Notes under the pieces: generated by a model
Database searches by the model: none
Told to the model about the DNA's origin: nothing
What the model saw: only the letters and a program-made list of their open reading frames with translations
Made by a program: the position numbers and the translations under genes
NCBI GenBank assembly: GCA_001897425.1
Contig: MKSW01000014.1
Span: forward strand, 49,763-113,762
DNA: 64,000 bases
Reading direction: 5' to 3'
DNA from: Actinobacteria bacterium 69-20
GTDB taxonomy: Bacteria > Actinomycetota > Actinomycetes > Mycobacteriales > Nakamurellaceae
Shown: in pieces, positions 1 to 13,562 of the stretch
How positions within the stretch are numbered: position 1 is the first letter of the stretch
Layout of the letters: each line of letters begins with the position of its first letter

Positions 1-3768
<3,768 letters not shown>

Positions 3769-3852
3769 TGTGTGTACGTCCCAATCTGTGTCGATCAGTT
3801 CCGGATCTGTGGGAGTTCTGCCCCGCAGATCAGCTGGGGAGGGCGGCGTGGT

Positions 3853-3892
3853 CCGGCCGGATCGTCATCGGAGATGACGGCGTTCCGGCCGG
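3853..3892 (-). promoter_or_regulatory. Hairpin in the rpoB-rpoC spacer
   Basis: An interrupted inverted repeat begins 8 bp after the rpoB stop codon. The outer stem is 9 bp (CCGGCCGGA with TCCGGCCGG), the inner stem is 6 bp (GTCATC with GATGAC), and the loop is 3 nt. There is no T-run on the minus strand after it, so a full terminator is unlikely. It could be an RNA-processing site or a partial attenuator that sets the RpoB:RpoC ratio. Confidence 0.5.
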
Positions 3893-3900
3893 GTAGCCGA

Positions 3901-6900
3901 TCAGTTCATCAATTCGTCCACGGACGGCGACTCGTTGCGGGAGAGGTTGATCCCGAGGTTCGCCGCCGCGCGGTCCAGATCATCGTCATCGGAGTCGCGC
4001 ATCTCGATGGCGACACCGTCGCTGGACAGCACCTCGACATTCAGGCACAGCGCTTGCAGCTCCTTGAGCAACACCTTGAAGGACTCCGGGATGCCCGGCT
4101 CGGGGATGTTCTCACCCTTGACGACGGCTTCGTAAACCTTGACGCGGCCGACGATGTCGTCGCTCTTGATGGTGAGCAGCTCCTGCAGCGTGGAGGCGGC
4201 ACCGTAGGCCTGCATGGCCCAGCACTCCATCTCCCCGAAGCGCTGGCCACCGAACTGCGCCTTACCGCCGAGCGGCTGCTGGGTGATCATCGAGTACGGC
4301 CCGGTCGCGCGGGCGTGGATCTTGTCGTCGACCAGGTGCAGCAGCTTGATGATGTACATGTAGCCGACCGACACCGGGTACGGGAACGGTTCGCCGGAGC
4401 GCCCGTCGTACAGGCGGGCCTTGCCCTCGGAGTCGATGAGCCGCGTCTCCTCCTTCGTCACCGGATCGACGATCGGCGTGACACTGCCCAGCAGGCCGAA
4501 GATCTCGTCCTCGCTGGCGCCCTCGAACACCGGCGTCGCGGTCGGCGTGAACGGCGCGACCTCACGGGCGTCGTCACGGATGTCCTTGGCCCAGCCCGGG
4601 TTGCCGGCGATCTTCCAGCCGCGCGCCGCCGCCCAGCCGAGGTGGGTCTCGAGCACCTGGCCGAGGTTCATCCGGCGCGGCACGCCGTGCGGGTTCAGGA
4701 TCACGTCGACCGGGGTGCCGTCCTCGAGGAACGGCATGTCCTCCACCGGCAGCACCTTGCCGATGACGCCCTTGTTGCCGTGCCGGCCGGCGAGCTTGTC
4801 GCCGTCCTGGATCTTGCGCTTCTGCGCCACGTAGACGCGCACCAGGTGATTGACGCCCGGTGGCAGCTCGACGCCCTCGTCCTCCCGGTGGAACTCGCGC
4901 ACATCGATGACCTTGCCGGTCTCACCGTGCGGCACCTTCAGTGAGGTGTCGCGCACCTCGCGCGCCTTCTCGCCGAAGATCGCGCGGAGCAGGCGCTCCT
5001 CCGGGGTGAGCTCGGTCTCGCCCTTCGGCGTGACCTTGCCGACCAGGATGTCGCCGTCCTGCACCTCCGCGCCGATGCGGATGATGCCGCGATCGTCCAG
5101 GTCCGCCAGCACGTCCTCGGACACGTTGGGTATATCCCGGGTGATCTCTTCGGGGCCGAGTTTCGTTTCGCGGGCGTCGATCTCGTGCTCTTCGATGTGG
5201 ATCGAGGTGAGCACGTCATCCTGCACGATGCGCTGCGAGAGGATGATCGCGTCCTCGTAGTTGTGGCCCTCCCACGGCATGAACGCGACGAGCAGGTTCT
5301 TGCCGAGCGCCATCTCGCCGTTGTCCGTGCAGGGTCCGTCCGCGATCACGTCGCCGGCCTCGACACGCCGACCCTCGTCGACCACCGGCCGCTGGTTGAA
5401 GCTGGTGCCCTGGTTGGACCGACGGAACTTCGCGACCCGGTAGGTCTGGTGGGTGCCGTCGTCGTTCGCGATGCTGATGTAATCCGCGGAGACGTCCTCG
5501 ACCACGCCGGCCTTCTCGGCGACGATGACGTCACCGGCGTCGACGGCCGCGCGCCCCTCCATGCCGGTGCCGACCAGCGGGGATTCGCTGCGCAGCAGCG
5601 GCACGCTCTGCCGCTGCATGTTGGCGCCCATGAGTGCCCGGTTGGCCTCGTCGTGTTCCAGGAACGGGATCATCGCGGTCGCGACGGACACCGTCTGCCG
5701 CGAGGAGACGTCCATGTAGTCGACATCGGCGGGCGGCACCTGATCAACGTCACCGCCCTTGCGGCGCACCAGAACGAGATCCTCGACGAGCTTGCCGTCC
5801 TTGCCGAGCTTGGCCGACGGCTGCGCGATGATGTGGCGATCCTCCTCGTCGGCCGTCAGGTAGTCGATCTGGTCGGTGGCCTTGCCGTCGACGACGCGCC
5901 GGTACGGCGTCTCGATGAAGCCGAACGGGTTGACGCGGGCGTAGGTCGCCAGCGACCCGATCAGGCCGATGTTCGGGCCCTCCGGCGTCTCGATGGGGCA
6001 CATGCGGCCGTAGTGCGACGGGTGCACGTCGCGAACCTCGAGCGAGGCACGATCGCGGGACAGGCCGCCGGGCCCGAGTGCCGACAGGCGACGCTTGTGG
6101 GTGAGGCCGGCGAGCGGGTTGGTCTGGTCCATGAACTGGGAGAGCTGGCTGGTGCCGAAGAACTCCTTGATCGAGGCGACCACCGGACGGATGTTGATCA
6201 GGGTCTGCGGCGTGATCGCCTCGACGTCCTGGGTGGTCATCCGTTCGCGCACCACGCGCTCCATGCGGGACAGGCCCACCCGGATCTGGTTCTGGATGAG
6301 CTCGCCCACGGTGCGCAGCCGACGGTTGCCGAAGTGGTCGATGTCGTCGATCTCCACCGGCAGGGTCTTCTCGGTCCCGTCCGCGGACGTGACGGTCCAC
6401 TCGGTCTGCCCGTCGTGCAGCCGCAGCAGGTAGTCGATCGTCGCGGCGAGGTCGTCCGGCGTCAGCGTCCCCGTCGACGTGGGGATCGCGAGCCCGAGCT
6501 TCTTGTTCAGCTTGTAGCGGCCGACCCGCGCGAGGTCGTACCGCTTGTCCTTGAAGAAGAGGTTCTCCAGCAGGACCTGTGCGCTCTCCTTGGTCGGCGG
6601 TTCACCCGGGCGCAGTTTGCGGTAGATGTCCAGCAGCGCTTCGTCCTGGCCCGGAACATGGTCCTTCTCCAGGGTGGTCAAAAGGACCGACGACCAGGAG
6701 AAGCGTTCCTTGATCTTCGCCTCGTCCCAGCCGAGCGCCTTGAGCAGCACGGTGACCGGCTGGCGCCGCTTGCGGTCGATACGCACCCCGATGGTGTCGC
6801 GCTTGTCGATGTCGAACTCGAGCCACGCGCCGCGCGACGGGATGACCTTGACGGAGAAGATGTCCTTACCGGCGGCTTTGTCGACGCTCTTGTCGAAGTA

Positions 6901-7380
6901 GACCCCCGGGGAGCGGACGAGCTGGGACACGACGACGCGCTCCGTGCCGTTGATGATGAACGTTCCCTTGGACGTCATCATCGGGAAATCACCCATGAAC
7001 ACCGTCTGCGACTTGATCTCGCCGGTCTCGTTGTTCACGAACTCGGCGGTGACGAACAGCGGCGCGGAGTAGTTCATGTCCTTGTCGTGGCACTCGGCCT
7101 CGGAGGCCTTGACCTCGTCGAAGCGCGGGTTGGAGAACGACAGCGACAGGTTCCCGGCGAAATCCTCGATGGGCGAGATCTCGGCGAGGATCTCGTCCAG
7201 CCCGCTGCGGGCCGCCGGATCGTCCTGCCCGGCACGCCATTCGGCGCTGCCGATCAGCCGAGCAAACGAATCCGTCTGCAGGGCCAAGAGGTTGGGAACT
7301 TCGATGGGCTCATTGAACTTCGCGAACGAGACGCGGTGTGCGGAGCCGGTGCGGACGGTGGACGAGCTCGTGACAGCCAA
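3901..7380 (-). CDS. rpoB: RNA polymerase beta subunit
   Basis: Beta subunit of RNA polymerase, 1159 residues. The start chosen is TTG at 7380 (reading LAVTSSS), because GGAAGGA lies 6 bp upstream and the mycobacterial rpoB start is equivalent. Family landmarks include NRVSFAK-like [27 protein letters not shown], and the rifampicin region [19 protein letters not shown] followed by [13 protein letters not shown]. In that region the classical resistance positions (Asp516, His526, Ser531 in E. coli numbering) are wild type, but Asn518 is Thr and Ser522 is Ala. It is followed by rpoC. A possible promoter lies about 140 bp upstream. Confidence 0.97.
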   Translation of the reverse strand: MAVTSSSTVRTGSAHRVSFAKFNEPIEVPNLLALQTDSFARLIGSAEWRAGQDDPAARSGLDEILAEISPIEDFAGNLSLSFSNPRFDEVKASEAECHDKDMNYSAPLFVTAEFVNNETGEIKSQTVFMGDFPMMTSKGTFIINGTERVVVSQLVRSPGVYFDKSVDKAAGKDIFSVKVIPSRGAWLEFDIDKRDTIGVRIDRKRRQPVTVLLKALGWDEAKIKERFSWSSVLLTTLEKDHVPGQDEALLDIYRKLRPGEPPTKESAQVLLENLFFKDKRYDLARVGRYKLNKKLGLAIPTSTGTLTPDDLAATIDYLLRLHDGQTEWTVTSADGTEKTLPVEIDDIDHFGNRRLRTVGELIQNQIRVGLSRMERVVRERMTTQDVEAITPQTLINIRPVVASIKEFFGTSQLSQFMDQTNPLAGLTHKRRLSALGPGGLSRDRASLEVRDVHPSHYGRMCPIETPEGPNIGLIGSLATYARVNPFGFIETPYRRVVDGKATDQIDYLTADEEDRHIIAQPSAKLGKDGKLVEDLVLVRRKGGDVDQVPPADVDYMDVSSRQTVSVATAMIPFLEHDEANRALMGANMQRQSVPLLRSESPLVGTGMEGRAAVDAGDVIVAEKAGVVEDVSADYISIANDDGTHQTYRVAKFRRSNQGTSFNQRPVVDEGRRVEAGDVIADGPCTDNGEMALGKNLLVAFMPWEGHNYEDAIILSQRIVQDDVLTSIHIEEHEIDARETKLGPEEITRDIPNVSEDVLADLDDRGIIRIGAEVQDGDILVGKVTPKGETELTPEERLLRAIFGEKAREVRDTSLKVPHGETGKVIDVREFHREDEGVELPPGVNHLVRVYVAQKRKIQDGDKLAGRHGNKGVIGKVLPVEDMPFLEDGTPVDVILNPHGVPRRMNLGQVLETHLGWAAARGWKIAGNPGWAKDIRDDAREVAPFTPTATPVFEGASEDEIFGLLGSVTPIVDPVTKEETRLIDSEGKARLYDGRSGEPFPYPVSVGYMYIIKLLHLVDDKIHARATGPYSMITQQPLGGKAQFGGQRFGEMECWAMQAYGAASTLQELLTIKSDDIVGRVKVYEAVVKGENIPEPGIPESFKVLLKELQALCLNVEVLSSDGVAIEMRDSDDDDLDRAAANLGINLSRNESPSVDELMN

Positions 7381-7859
7381 GATGCGTCCTTCCAAGGACA
7401 ATCGCTTCGATCTTCTCGTGGCGCGGCCGGCTCGTCTGGCACGGAAAACCCACATGGCACCTGATGGAGACATGTTCCGGGACACGGGTGGACGAAAGAG
7501 GGCAGCGCAAACAAGAAGCTTACCAGCAAATGCACACGCCTGTCTAGACGTGCCCCTGGCAGGTGCTACGTCGACGTTGCCGCGATGCGGTGCGATCGAG
7601 TCGATCACGCACATCCGAAACGGCACATCGGAAAACAGCTGCGAGAGGACGCGGCCCGCCATATGACCGACGTCGTCCTCACAAGCCTGAACCCTCCAGG
7701 CCCGATTCGTCAAGCCGTACACCCGAAGCAATTCGGCCGCTGCTTCTCGCGCCGGTGGATCGCGACGGTGGCCGAGTGTGACCGAGCGCACGCAGACGGT
7801 ATCCTCCGGCATGATCACGTGAACGCGTTGAGCAGTGTGCGGACAGGCGAGGAGGCATC
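7381..7859. other. Divergent intergenic region, rpoB / GGDEF gene
   Basis: 479 bp with no convincing gene. It holds the rpoB ribosome-binding site at its left end, the candidate rpoB promoter, and the GAGGAGG ribosome-binding site of the plus-strand GGDEF gene at its right end. Open frames crossing it are extensions of rpoB or GC-rich shadows. Confidence 0.6.
7517..7546 (-). promoter_or_regulatory. Candidate rpoB promoter
   Basis: On the minus strand TAGACA (-35-like) and TAAGCT (-10-like, TANNNT) are separated by 18 bp, about 137 bp upstream of the rpoB start. This is a pattern match only. Actinobacterial rpoB genes often have more than one promoter. Confidence 0.35.
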
Positions 7860-9236
7860 GTGCGGCGACTCCCCGCGGCCGTCGGAATGCCGTCGCCGGC
7901 CGATCGATTCGCGGACGCGCCACGTGCAGCGCGGATCTACGTCATCGCCGTTGAAATCGTGGCAGCGGCCGGATTCGTCGCCGGGGTCGCCGCCATCGGG
8001 CCGGGCCGAATCGCGACCATGCTCAGCCGCCCGGACTTCTACCTGTTCGCTGCGCTGATCGCGATCGCGGACATGTATCCGCTGGTGCCGTGGATGCGGG
8101 ACACGCGCGGCCGGATCCGTCTGCACTTCTCCGGTGCCTTCGCGCTCGCGCTCGTCCTGGTCTGTGGCCCTCCTGCGCTGGTCGTCTTCCCACTGATCGC
8201 CCTCACATCGCAGAGCAGCATGCCGACGGCCCGATGGCGCCGGATCGTCAATATCGCGGTCCTGACCCTGGAGGGCCTGGCCGGATACGGCGCGCTCCAC
8301 CTGGTCGTCGGCAGCTGGCCGCAGAGCCCGTCGGCGGCGCAGCTGCTGATCGGCGGCGGAGCGGTGGCGCTCGCCTGGGAGGTGGTCAACGTCACCGCCG
8401 TGAGCGGCGCGATCACACTGACGGCGGGCACGCCGTTCTGGGTCACGGTTCGTCTCGGCGCGCGGCGCACGGCACCGTGGCTGACCGCGCTCGTCGCCGC
8501 ACCGATGATCGCCGACATCGTCCTGCACACACCGCTTTTCGTGCCGCCGGTCGCGTTGCTCACCATCCTCATCCATCGCACCGTGGCATTGACGATCCGC
8601 TCCGCCGCGGACGCGCGCGTCGATCACCTCACCGGGCTGGCGAACCGGACCGCGGCCCTGGAGGAGCTCGACGGCCGTCTGCGTCCCGGCCCGGGAGGGG
8701 CCGGGGCAGCGCTCATGATGATCGACCTCGACGGGTTCAAGGCGGTCAACGACACGTACGGGCACGACACCGGCGATCGGGTGCTCGCCGAGATCGCGAA
8801 GCGGCTGCGGGCTGCGATCCCGCCCGGCCCGCTGGTGGCGCGCATCGGCGGTGACGAGTTCGTCGTCATCGCAGATTCGTCGATGGATTGCGCTCCGATG
8901 AAGACGTCCGTGCGAACGGCCGTCCGCGCTCCCATCCGGGTCGGGGCGAGCGCGCGACCCGACGGGGACGTGCCAGCGGACGGCGCGGCACAGGAGGCCG
9001 TCATCGAACTCGACTGTTCGATCGGATTCGTGTCGGCCGACGGCGACTGCGAACCGATGGCAATGCTGCGCAGCGCCGATCGACGGATGTACGAGGCAAA
9101 GGCTTCGCAGGCCTCGCGGGCAGCGGGCTGCGACGGCGAGGCGTCACGATCCGAGATACGGTATCGCTCCGGGCGACGCCGTTACGATGGGGAGAAATCG
9201 GACCGGCCCCTCGTCGACAGCGAGGCGCCCTACTAG
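7860..9236 (+). CDS. Membrane-bound GGDEF diguanylate cyclase
   Basis: Predicted diguanylate cyclase that makes c-di-GMP from two GTP. About 250 N-terminal residues form several hydrophobic segments, including runs around residues 25-50, 85-125 and 205-240. A GGDEF domain follows. Its start motif is DHLTGLANR, the substrate site is [21 protein letters not shown], written here in parts MMIDLDGFK and NDTYGHD, and the signature IGGDEFVV near residue 330 is intact. The GTG start at 7860 follows GAGGAGG by 5 bp. The end of the domain ([17 protein letters not shown]) is present. It is divergent from rpoB and upstream of the polysaccharide locus, so control of exopolysaccharide is possible but inferred. 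Confidence 0.85.
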   Translation: MRRLPAAVGMPSPADRFADAPRAARIYVIAVEIVAAAGFVAGVAAIGPGRIATMLSRPDFYLFAALIAIADMYPLVPWMRDTRGRIRLHFSGAFALALVLVCGPPALVVFPLIALTSQSSMPTARWRRIVNIAVLTLEGLAGYGALHLVVGSWPQSPSAAQLLIGGGAVALAWEVVNVTAVSGAITLTAGTPFWVTVRLGARRTAPWLTALVAAPMIADIVLHTPLFVPPVALLTILIHRTVALTIRSAADARVDHLTGLANRTAALEELDGRLRPGPGGAGAALMMIDLDGFKAVNDTYGHDTGDRVLAEIAKRLRAAIPPGPLVARIGGDEFVVIADSSMDCAPMKTSVRTAVRAPIRVGASARPDGDVPADGAAQEAVIELDCSIGFVSADGDCEPMAMLRSADRRMYEAKASQASRAAGCDGEASRSEIRYRSGRRRYDGEKSDRPLVDSEAPY

Positions 9237-9376
9237 ACCGCGCGGCACCGGCGGATCGCGGGCCTAGTACAGATGGAACCCAGCACGGATCAAACCCCAG
9301 CGTGACCGACCCCAGCACAGTGGACCCCGACAGAATGAACCGCAGCGACGAGAGCGCACGGGACGGAGGCCGACCG

Positions 9377-10207
9377 ATGATCGCGGCAGTCGCCTTTGAT
9401 CTCGACGACACGCTCGCGGAGTCCAAGACGCCGATTTCGACGACCATGGCCGACCTGCTGGTGCGACTCGGCCGGCTGGTTCCGGTGTGCATCATCTCGG
9501 GCGGGCGGTTCGAGCAGTTCCGCGATCAAGTCGTCCGCCTGCTGCCTCCGGCGGACCCCGCACTCGAGTCGCTGCACCTCATGCCGACCTGCGGGACCCG
9601 CTACTACCGTCATACGGCCGGCGAATGGCGGCAGATCTACGCCGACGACCTGACGCCCGAGGAGAAACGCGACGCGATCGAGGCGATCGAGACAGCGGCG
9701 AAGGGGCTCGGAATGTGGGAGCCCGACGAGATCGTCACGGGTGATCGCATCGAGGACCGCGGCTCGCAGATCACATTCTCAGCGCTCGGCCAGCGGGCCG
9801 AGGTCGCGCGCAAGAAGACCTGGGATCCGGACGGTGCCAAGCGCCACGTCTTACGGGACCGGGTGCAGCGCGCCCTGCCGGCCCTCGAGGTGCGGGCCGG
9901 CGGTTCGACGTCGATCGATATCACTCGAAAAGGAATCGACAAGGCTTACGGCATACGGCATTTCGCGACAGCGATCGAGGTCGACCTGGGCAGCATATTG
10001 TTCGTCGGCGACCGGCTCGACCCGGGCGGGAACGATGCACCGGTGATCGGGCTGGGAGTGCAGACGCACGCCGTCCGCGACTGCCGAGAGACGGAGAGCC
10101 TCCTGCCGCGCCTGATCTCGGCACTGCAGAACGGTTCCGGCGAAGCCTGGTCCGGCGACGGGCACGGCACCTGCGGCCATGACGGCGGGTTATCCCCAGG
10201 TCGGTAA
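9377..10207 (+). CDS. HAD-IIB family phosphatase
   Basis: Haloacid-dehalogenase-superfamily sugar-phosphatase-like protein of 276 residues. Motif I is FDLDDTLAESK with the nucleophile and acid aspartates, motif II is CIISGGR, the motif III lysine lies near TRKGIDKAYGI, and motif IV is FVGDRLDPGGND. The cap is of the C2b type, as in eukaryotic-type phosphomannomutase, sucrose-phosphate phosphatase and mannosyl-3-phosphoglycerate phosphatase; the substrate cannot be told apart here. The start at 9377 has GGAGG 7 bp upstream. An upstream in-frame ATG at 9335 is possible but lacks as good a site. It may belong with the neighbouring sugar-metabolism genes. Confidence 0.75.
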   Translation: MIAAVAFDLDDTLAESKTPISTTMADLLVRLGRLVPVCIISGGRFEQFRDQVVRLLPPADPALESLHLMPTCGTRYYRHTAGEWRQIYADDLTPEEKRDAIEAIETAAKGLGMWEPDEIVTGDRIEDRGSQITFSALGQRAEVARKKTWDPDGAKRHVLRDRVQRALPALEVRAGGSTSIDITRKGIDKAYGIRHFATAIEVDLGSILFVGDRLDPGGNDAPVIGLGVQTHAVRDCRETESLLPRLISALQNGSGEAWSGDGHGTCGHDGGLSPGR

Positions 10208-10251
10208 CCGGTGCGTCGCCGCCGAAGCAGGCCGCCGCCCTCACGCCTCGG

Positions 10252-10428
10252 TCACCGGCCGGTTCCATGCTGTCCACGGTGAAGGCGCGCCATACGCACC
10301 AGGAGCGCCCCAGCAACCACCATCACCGCACCCAAGAACAAGAACAGCGGCGTGTCGACACCGGTGTATGCAAGCGTTCCGGCACCGCCTGCGCTCGCCG
10401 CCAACACCTTGATTCCGTTCGAATACAT
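10252..10428 (-). CDS. Small LAYTG sortase-signal membrane protein (58 aa)
   Basis: A 58-residue reading frame (start MYSNGIKVLAAS) that ends in a full cell-wall sorting signal. LAYTG stands at residues 19-23, then a hydrophobic span of about 20 residues (LFLFLGAVMVVAGALLV), then a basic tail (RMARLHRGQHGTGR). LAXTG is the motif reported for class E sortases of high-GC Gram-positives. An AAAGGAG ribosome-binding site lies 7 bp before the ATG. It is 78 bp downstream of the GT2 synthase stop on the same strand, so the two are probably co-transcribed. The N terminus is too short for an ordinary exported domain. No sortase gene is in the window. Confidence 0.65.
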   Translation of the reverse strand: MYSNGIKVLAASAGGAGTLAYTGVDTPLFLFLGAVMVVAGALLVRMARLHRGQHGTGR

Positions 10429-10472
10429 GACGCGACTCCTTTCACCTGCATGCCACGATCACCCGACCTCCG

Positions 10473-10517
10473 ACCGCTGTGTCACGCACCGCTGTGTCAC
10501 ACACCACTACGTCATCG
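10473..10517. repeat. Tandem 15-bp repeats at the GT2 3' end
   Basis: Two near-identical 15-bp units beginning ACCGCTGTGTCAC (10473 and 10488) and a third degenerate unit (ACCACTACGTCAT, from 10503) are head to tail. The array overlaps the GT2 stop codon and lies before the LAYTG gene. Confidence 0.6.
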
Positions 10518-11895
10518 GGGAGGGTTCGACCCAGCGGTCGGCTCTCGCCGCACCACCGGCGAGAGCCTCCGAAACCGCTGCCGCCGCCTTCTCCGCCCCC
10601 ACCTCGATCGCCCGCTCGGTCTTGTCCCACTGCACGTCGTGTGCCCACTGCCGGCGCGCCCCCCGCCAGGTAGCGACCACGCCGAGAAGCAGGAAACCGG
10701 GGTAGACGAATCCAGCCAGCAGGCAGCGCCAGTACGGCTCGTCACGCAGGGACAGACGATGCACCGTCCCCCACAGCAGGCCGGGGAAAAGGATGACGCC
10801 CACGAGTTCCGTGAGGCCTATCCAGAGCACCCCGCGCGGATCGCCGAGGACGGGGATCGTGTCGCCCAGGAGCGAGAAGACGATGGTGCAGCCGAGGACC
10901 ACCGCGATGACGATCGATAGCGGCACCGCCAGCCACGGCATCAGCAGGTATTGCAGAAAGTCGAGCAGGCCCAGGCTGGTCACCTCGCGTGACGCCATCA
11001 ATTTTCGGATGTAACGGCCGCACTGGAAATTGCCTTGCGCCCAGCGGCTTCGCTGCCGCAGCAGGCGACGGATATCGGTCACCGCCTGCTGGCTGGTGAC
11101 CGCACGCTGGGTGTAGCGGATCCCGATGCCTGCGAGATGCAGCCGGATGCCCAGTTCAACGTCCTCGACCAGGCACGACGACCACGGCGCCCGCCCCAAC
11201 AAAGCCAATGTGGACAGGCGCGTGTACTGGCCGTTGCCGCCGAGACCGACGCTGCCGACACGGTTGCGCCACGACTGGCCCGCATCGGCGATGCAGGCGA
11301 ACTCGATGTCTTGGACAAAGGCCAGCAGACGCGTTCGATTGCGGATGCGGACCCGCGTCTGGCACGCGCCGACGCCCGGCTGCGCGAGCACGTCGGCGAC
11401 CTCTGCCAACGACTCCCGAGTGGTGCGGCCATCTGCGTCGAGCACTCCCACGACGATGCGGTCCATCGCACCGAGATGCACTGCCAAGGAACAGATCTCG
11501 CGGTACGCGGCGTTCAGGGCCGCGCCCTTGCCGCGACGCGCCTCCGGCGGCGCCCGATGGAGCACCGTCAGTCGTCGGTCATCGATCCCGTCGAGGATCG
11601 CGGGCGTCCGATCGGTCGAGCCGTCGTCGACAACAACGACGTGGACAGGGATCCCCGGGGTATCGAGGTCGAGTGCCGCGGCCACCGTGGGCGCAATGAC
11701 CCGTTCCTCGTTGAGCGCAGGAATGACGAGCCAGAACTCCATGGCAGGCCGTGCGGTGGGAACAGCACCGCTGTCCCCGATCGCTCGCGATGAGCGCCGC
11801 CATTCGCCGACCATTGCCAGGCCGGAGTTGTAGACAGGCCATCCGAGAAGGGCAGCCAACATCAACAGCTGCCAGACGCCGATCATCGCCGAGAC
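10507..11895 (-). CDS. Processive GT2 polysaccharide synthase
   Basis: Family 2 glycosyltransferase of 462 residues, of the membrane-bound hyaluronan/chitin/poly-GlcNAc synthase type. It polymerises a nucleotide sugar and passes the chain through the membrane. After an N-terminal membrane segment, the motifs are VVVDDGSTDRT (about residue 90), VLDADG (DxD, about 155), GLGGNGQYTR, the acceptor motif LVEDVELG, and QRSRWAQG (QxxRW). At least three membrane helices follow. The start chosen is GTG at 11895 with GAGGA upstream; ATG at 11886 is an alternative. The small LAYTG gene follows, and wecB is divergent. Confidence 0.85.
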   Translation of the reverse strand, partial: VSAMIGVWQLLMLAALLGWPVYNSGLAMVGEWRRSSRAIGDSGAVPTARPAMEFWLVIPALNEERVIAPTVAAALDLDTPGIPVHVVVVDDGSTDRTPAILDGIDDRRLTVLHRAPPEARRGKGAALNAAYREICSLAVHLGAMDRIVVGVLDADGRTTRESLAEVADVLAQPGVGACQTRVRIRNRTRLLAFVQDIEFACIADAGQSWRNRVGSVGLGGNGQYTRLSTLALLGRAPWSSCLVEDVELGIRLHLAGIGIRYTQRAVTSQQAVTDIRRLLRQRSRWAQGNFQCGRYIRKLMASREVTSLGLLDFLQYLLMPWLAVPLSIVIAVVLGCTIVFSLLGDTIPVLGDPRGVLWIGLTELVGVILFPGLLWGTVHRLSLRDEPYWRCLLAGFVYPGFLLLGVVATWRGARRQWAHDVQWDKTERAIEVGAEKAAAAVSEALAGGAARADRWVEPSPMT

Positions 11896-12230
11896 ACGGC
11901 AATCCTCGACGGCACGGCATCCCGACGCAGCACGGCGGCCAAGGCGCGGCACAGGCCAGTGCTCGCGACAGCGGAACCCGGAAGAAGCGCGCCCATGTCA
12001 GCCTCCGCTCCGCTGCGTACGGTCAGCAATCAGATTCACCACTGATCGTCAGATTAAGACTCATCCGGATGACCGAGGTTTCGAAAGTGGTGTGAAACAC
12101 ACGAAGAGTAGCGATGAACTGCCGTCATACGGGTGAATTGCTCGTGTAATGGAGGTCGGGTCCGTTCGGCTGAGCGGGCTACGGCACCGCCTCTCGCGAC
12201 GGCAACTCACTACATCTTCCGGAGGCGCAC
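11896..12230. other. Divergent intergenic region, GT2 / wecB
   Basis: 335 bp without a convincing gene between the GT2 synthase and wecB. It contains a short inverted repeat GTGTG-AAA-CACAC at 12090-12102 and is visibly more AT-rich around 12020-12140, as expected for a shared promoter region. A strong GGAGG site for wecB lies at its right end. Confidence 0.55.
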
Positions 12231-13562
12231 GTGACGGGACACACCGACAGAGCCTTGATCGAAATGCCTGTCGCCACCCAGCCGCCGCGGCCGGAGGGGG
12301 CTGCGCCGACCGTCTGTCTCATCGGCGGAACGCGACCCGAGGCGATCAAGATCGCACCCGTGGTACGTGCCATGCGAGCGGCCGGGCGACTGCACCCGAT
12401 CGTCCTGGCCAGCGGCCAACACCCCACGTCCTTCACCCACGCGTTAGCGGCATTCGGCGAAGCCCCCGACATCGAACTCGCGATCACACGGCACTCCGGG
12501 ACGCAGCCCGAGCTGGCTGCCGCCCTGGTGGCCGCGTTCGACGCACAGCTGTCCATGCTGAACCCGTCGGCGGTGCTGGTCCAGGGCGACACGACCACCG
12601 CGCTGATCGCAGCCATGGTCGCGTTCTGGCGCCGCATCGCGGTAGTCCATCTGGAGGCCGGGCTACGTTCCGGCGATCTCCGCGCACCCTTCCCGGAAGA
12701 AGCCAACCGCGCGCTGATCAGCCGGATCACGAATGTGCATCTGGCGCCCACGCCCCGAGCAGCCCGCAACCTGCAGCGCGAAGGAATCGGTGGCGACGTG
12801 TGGTGTGTGGGAAATACCGTGGTGGATGCGGCCTTGACGATGGCGCACATCGCCGAAAGCGAGGCCGCCCGACCCGCGGCGAGCGGACCATTGCCGGGAC
12901 GCCTGCGGCGCACCGAGCGGCGGCTGGCCGCGGCCACGGAACGAGCACGGCGCGGCCGGAGCCACCTGGTCCTCGCCACCGCTCATCGACGCGAATCCTG
13001 GGGGGACGGGCTTGATCACATCCTCGCAGCCATGAACGAGTTGGCGGATGGCGACGAGACCGTGGAGATCGTGTTTCCCGCGCATCCCAACGCCGAGGTC
13101 GCGGCCCGAGTACACCGTGCACTCGACCATCGAGAGCGGATCATCGTCACGCCGCCGCTCGATTACCCGCGATTGATCCAGGTGCTGTCCGTGGCGACCC
13201 TGGTGTGCTCCGATTCCGGCGGCATCCAGGAGGAAGCACCGACCTTCGGCGTGCCCGTGCTGGTGCTGCGCGACGTGACCGAGCGCACTGAAGCGGTAGA
13301 GGCAGGGACGGCAACACTGGTCGGCACCGATGCGGCCACCATCGTCGCCCATGCCCGCGCGGTACTCGACGGCGGACACCGCTTCCCCATCGGCCGGAAC
13401 CCGTTCGGCGACGGTCACGCGAGCGAACGCACCGAGCAGGCGGTGGCGTGGCTGCTGGGACGGGCAGACCATCCGCCGGCAGCCTTCCGGCCGGCTATCG
13501 GCCGCCCGGCCGGGCAACGCAGGCGCCGTGCTCCGCTGCACGGGTTGGCAATGCCGGCGTGA
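12231..13562 (+). CDS. wecB: UDP-N-acetylglucosamine 2-epimerase (non-hydrolysing)
   Basis: Interconverts UDP-GlcNAc and UDP-ManNAc in the cytoplasm. It is 443 residues long. Family landmarks are IGGTRPEAIKIAPV near residue 32, VQGDTTTALIAAM, the active-site stretch HLEAGLRSGDLRAPFPEE, LATAHRRESW, and CSDSGGIQEEAPTFGVPVL. The GTG start at 12231 has GGAGG 5 bp upstream. A basic insertion near residues 205-240 (after AESEAARPAASG) is longer than in typical members. The stop overlaps the next start (GTGA), so translation is coupled to the DUF2334 gene. It supplies precursor for a surface polysaccharide. Confidence 0.9.
   Translation: MTGHTDRALIEMPVATQPPRPEGAAPTVCLIGGTRPEAIKIAPVVRAMRAAGRLHPIVLASGQHPTSFTHALAAFGEAPDIELAITRHSGTQPELAAALVAAFDAQLSMLNPSAVLVQGDTTTALIAAMVAFWRRIAVVHLEAGLRSGDLRAPFPEEANRALISRITNVHLAPTPRAARNLQREGIGGDVWCVGNTVVDAALTMAHIAESEAARPAASGPLPGRLRRTERRLAAATERARRGRSHLVLATAHRRESWGDGLDHILAAMNELADGDETVEIVFPAHPNAEVAARVHRALDHRERIIVTPPLDYPRLIQVLSVATLVCSDSGGIQEEAPTFGVPVLVLRDVTERTEAVEAGTATLVGTDAATIVAHARAVLDGGHRFPIGRNPFGDGHASERTEQAVAWLLGRADHPPAAFRPAIGRPAGQRRRRAPLHGLAMPA

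Noticed and set aside
5185..7464. 759-codon plus-strand open frame over rpoB
   Set aside because: Antisense shadow of rpoB with the same biased composition.
7381..7923. N-terminal extension of rpoB to 7923
   Set aside because: The extension has no family match in its sequence character, and a TTG start with a good ribosome-binding site fits the conserved RpoB N terminus.
12179..12979. 266-codon minus-strand open frame over wecB
   Set aside because: Ser/Arg/Ala-rich shadow of the well-supported wecB gene.
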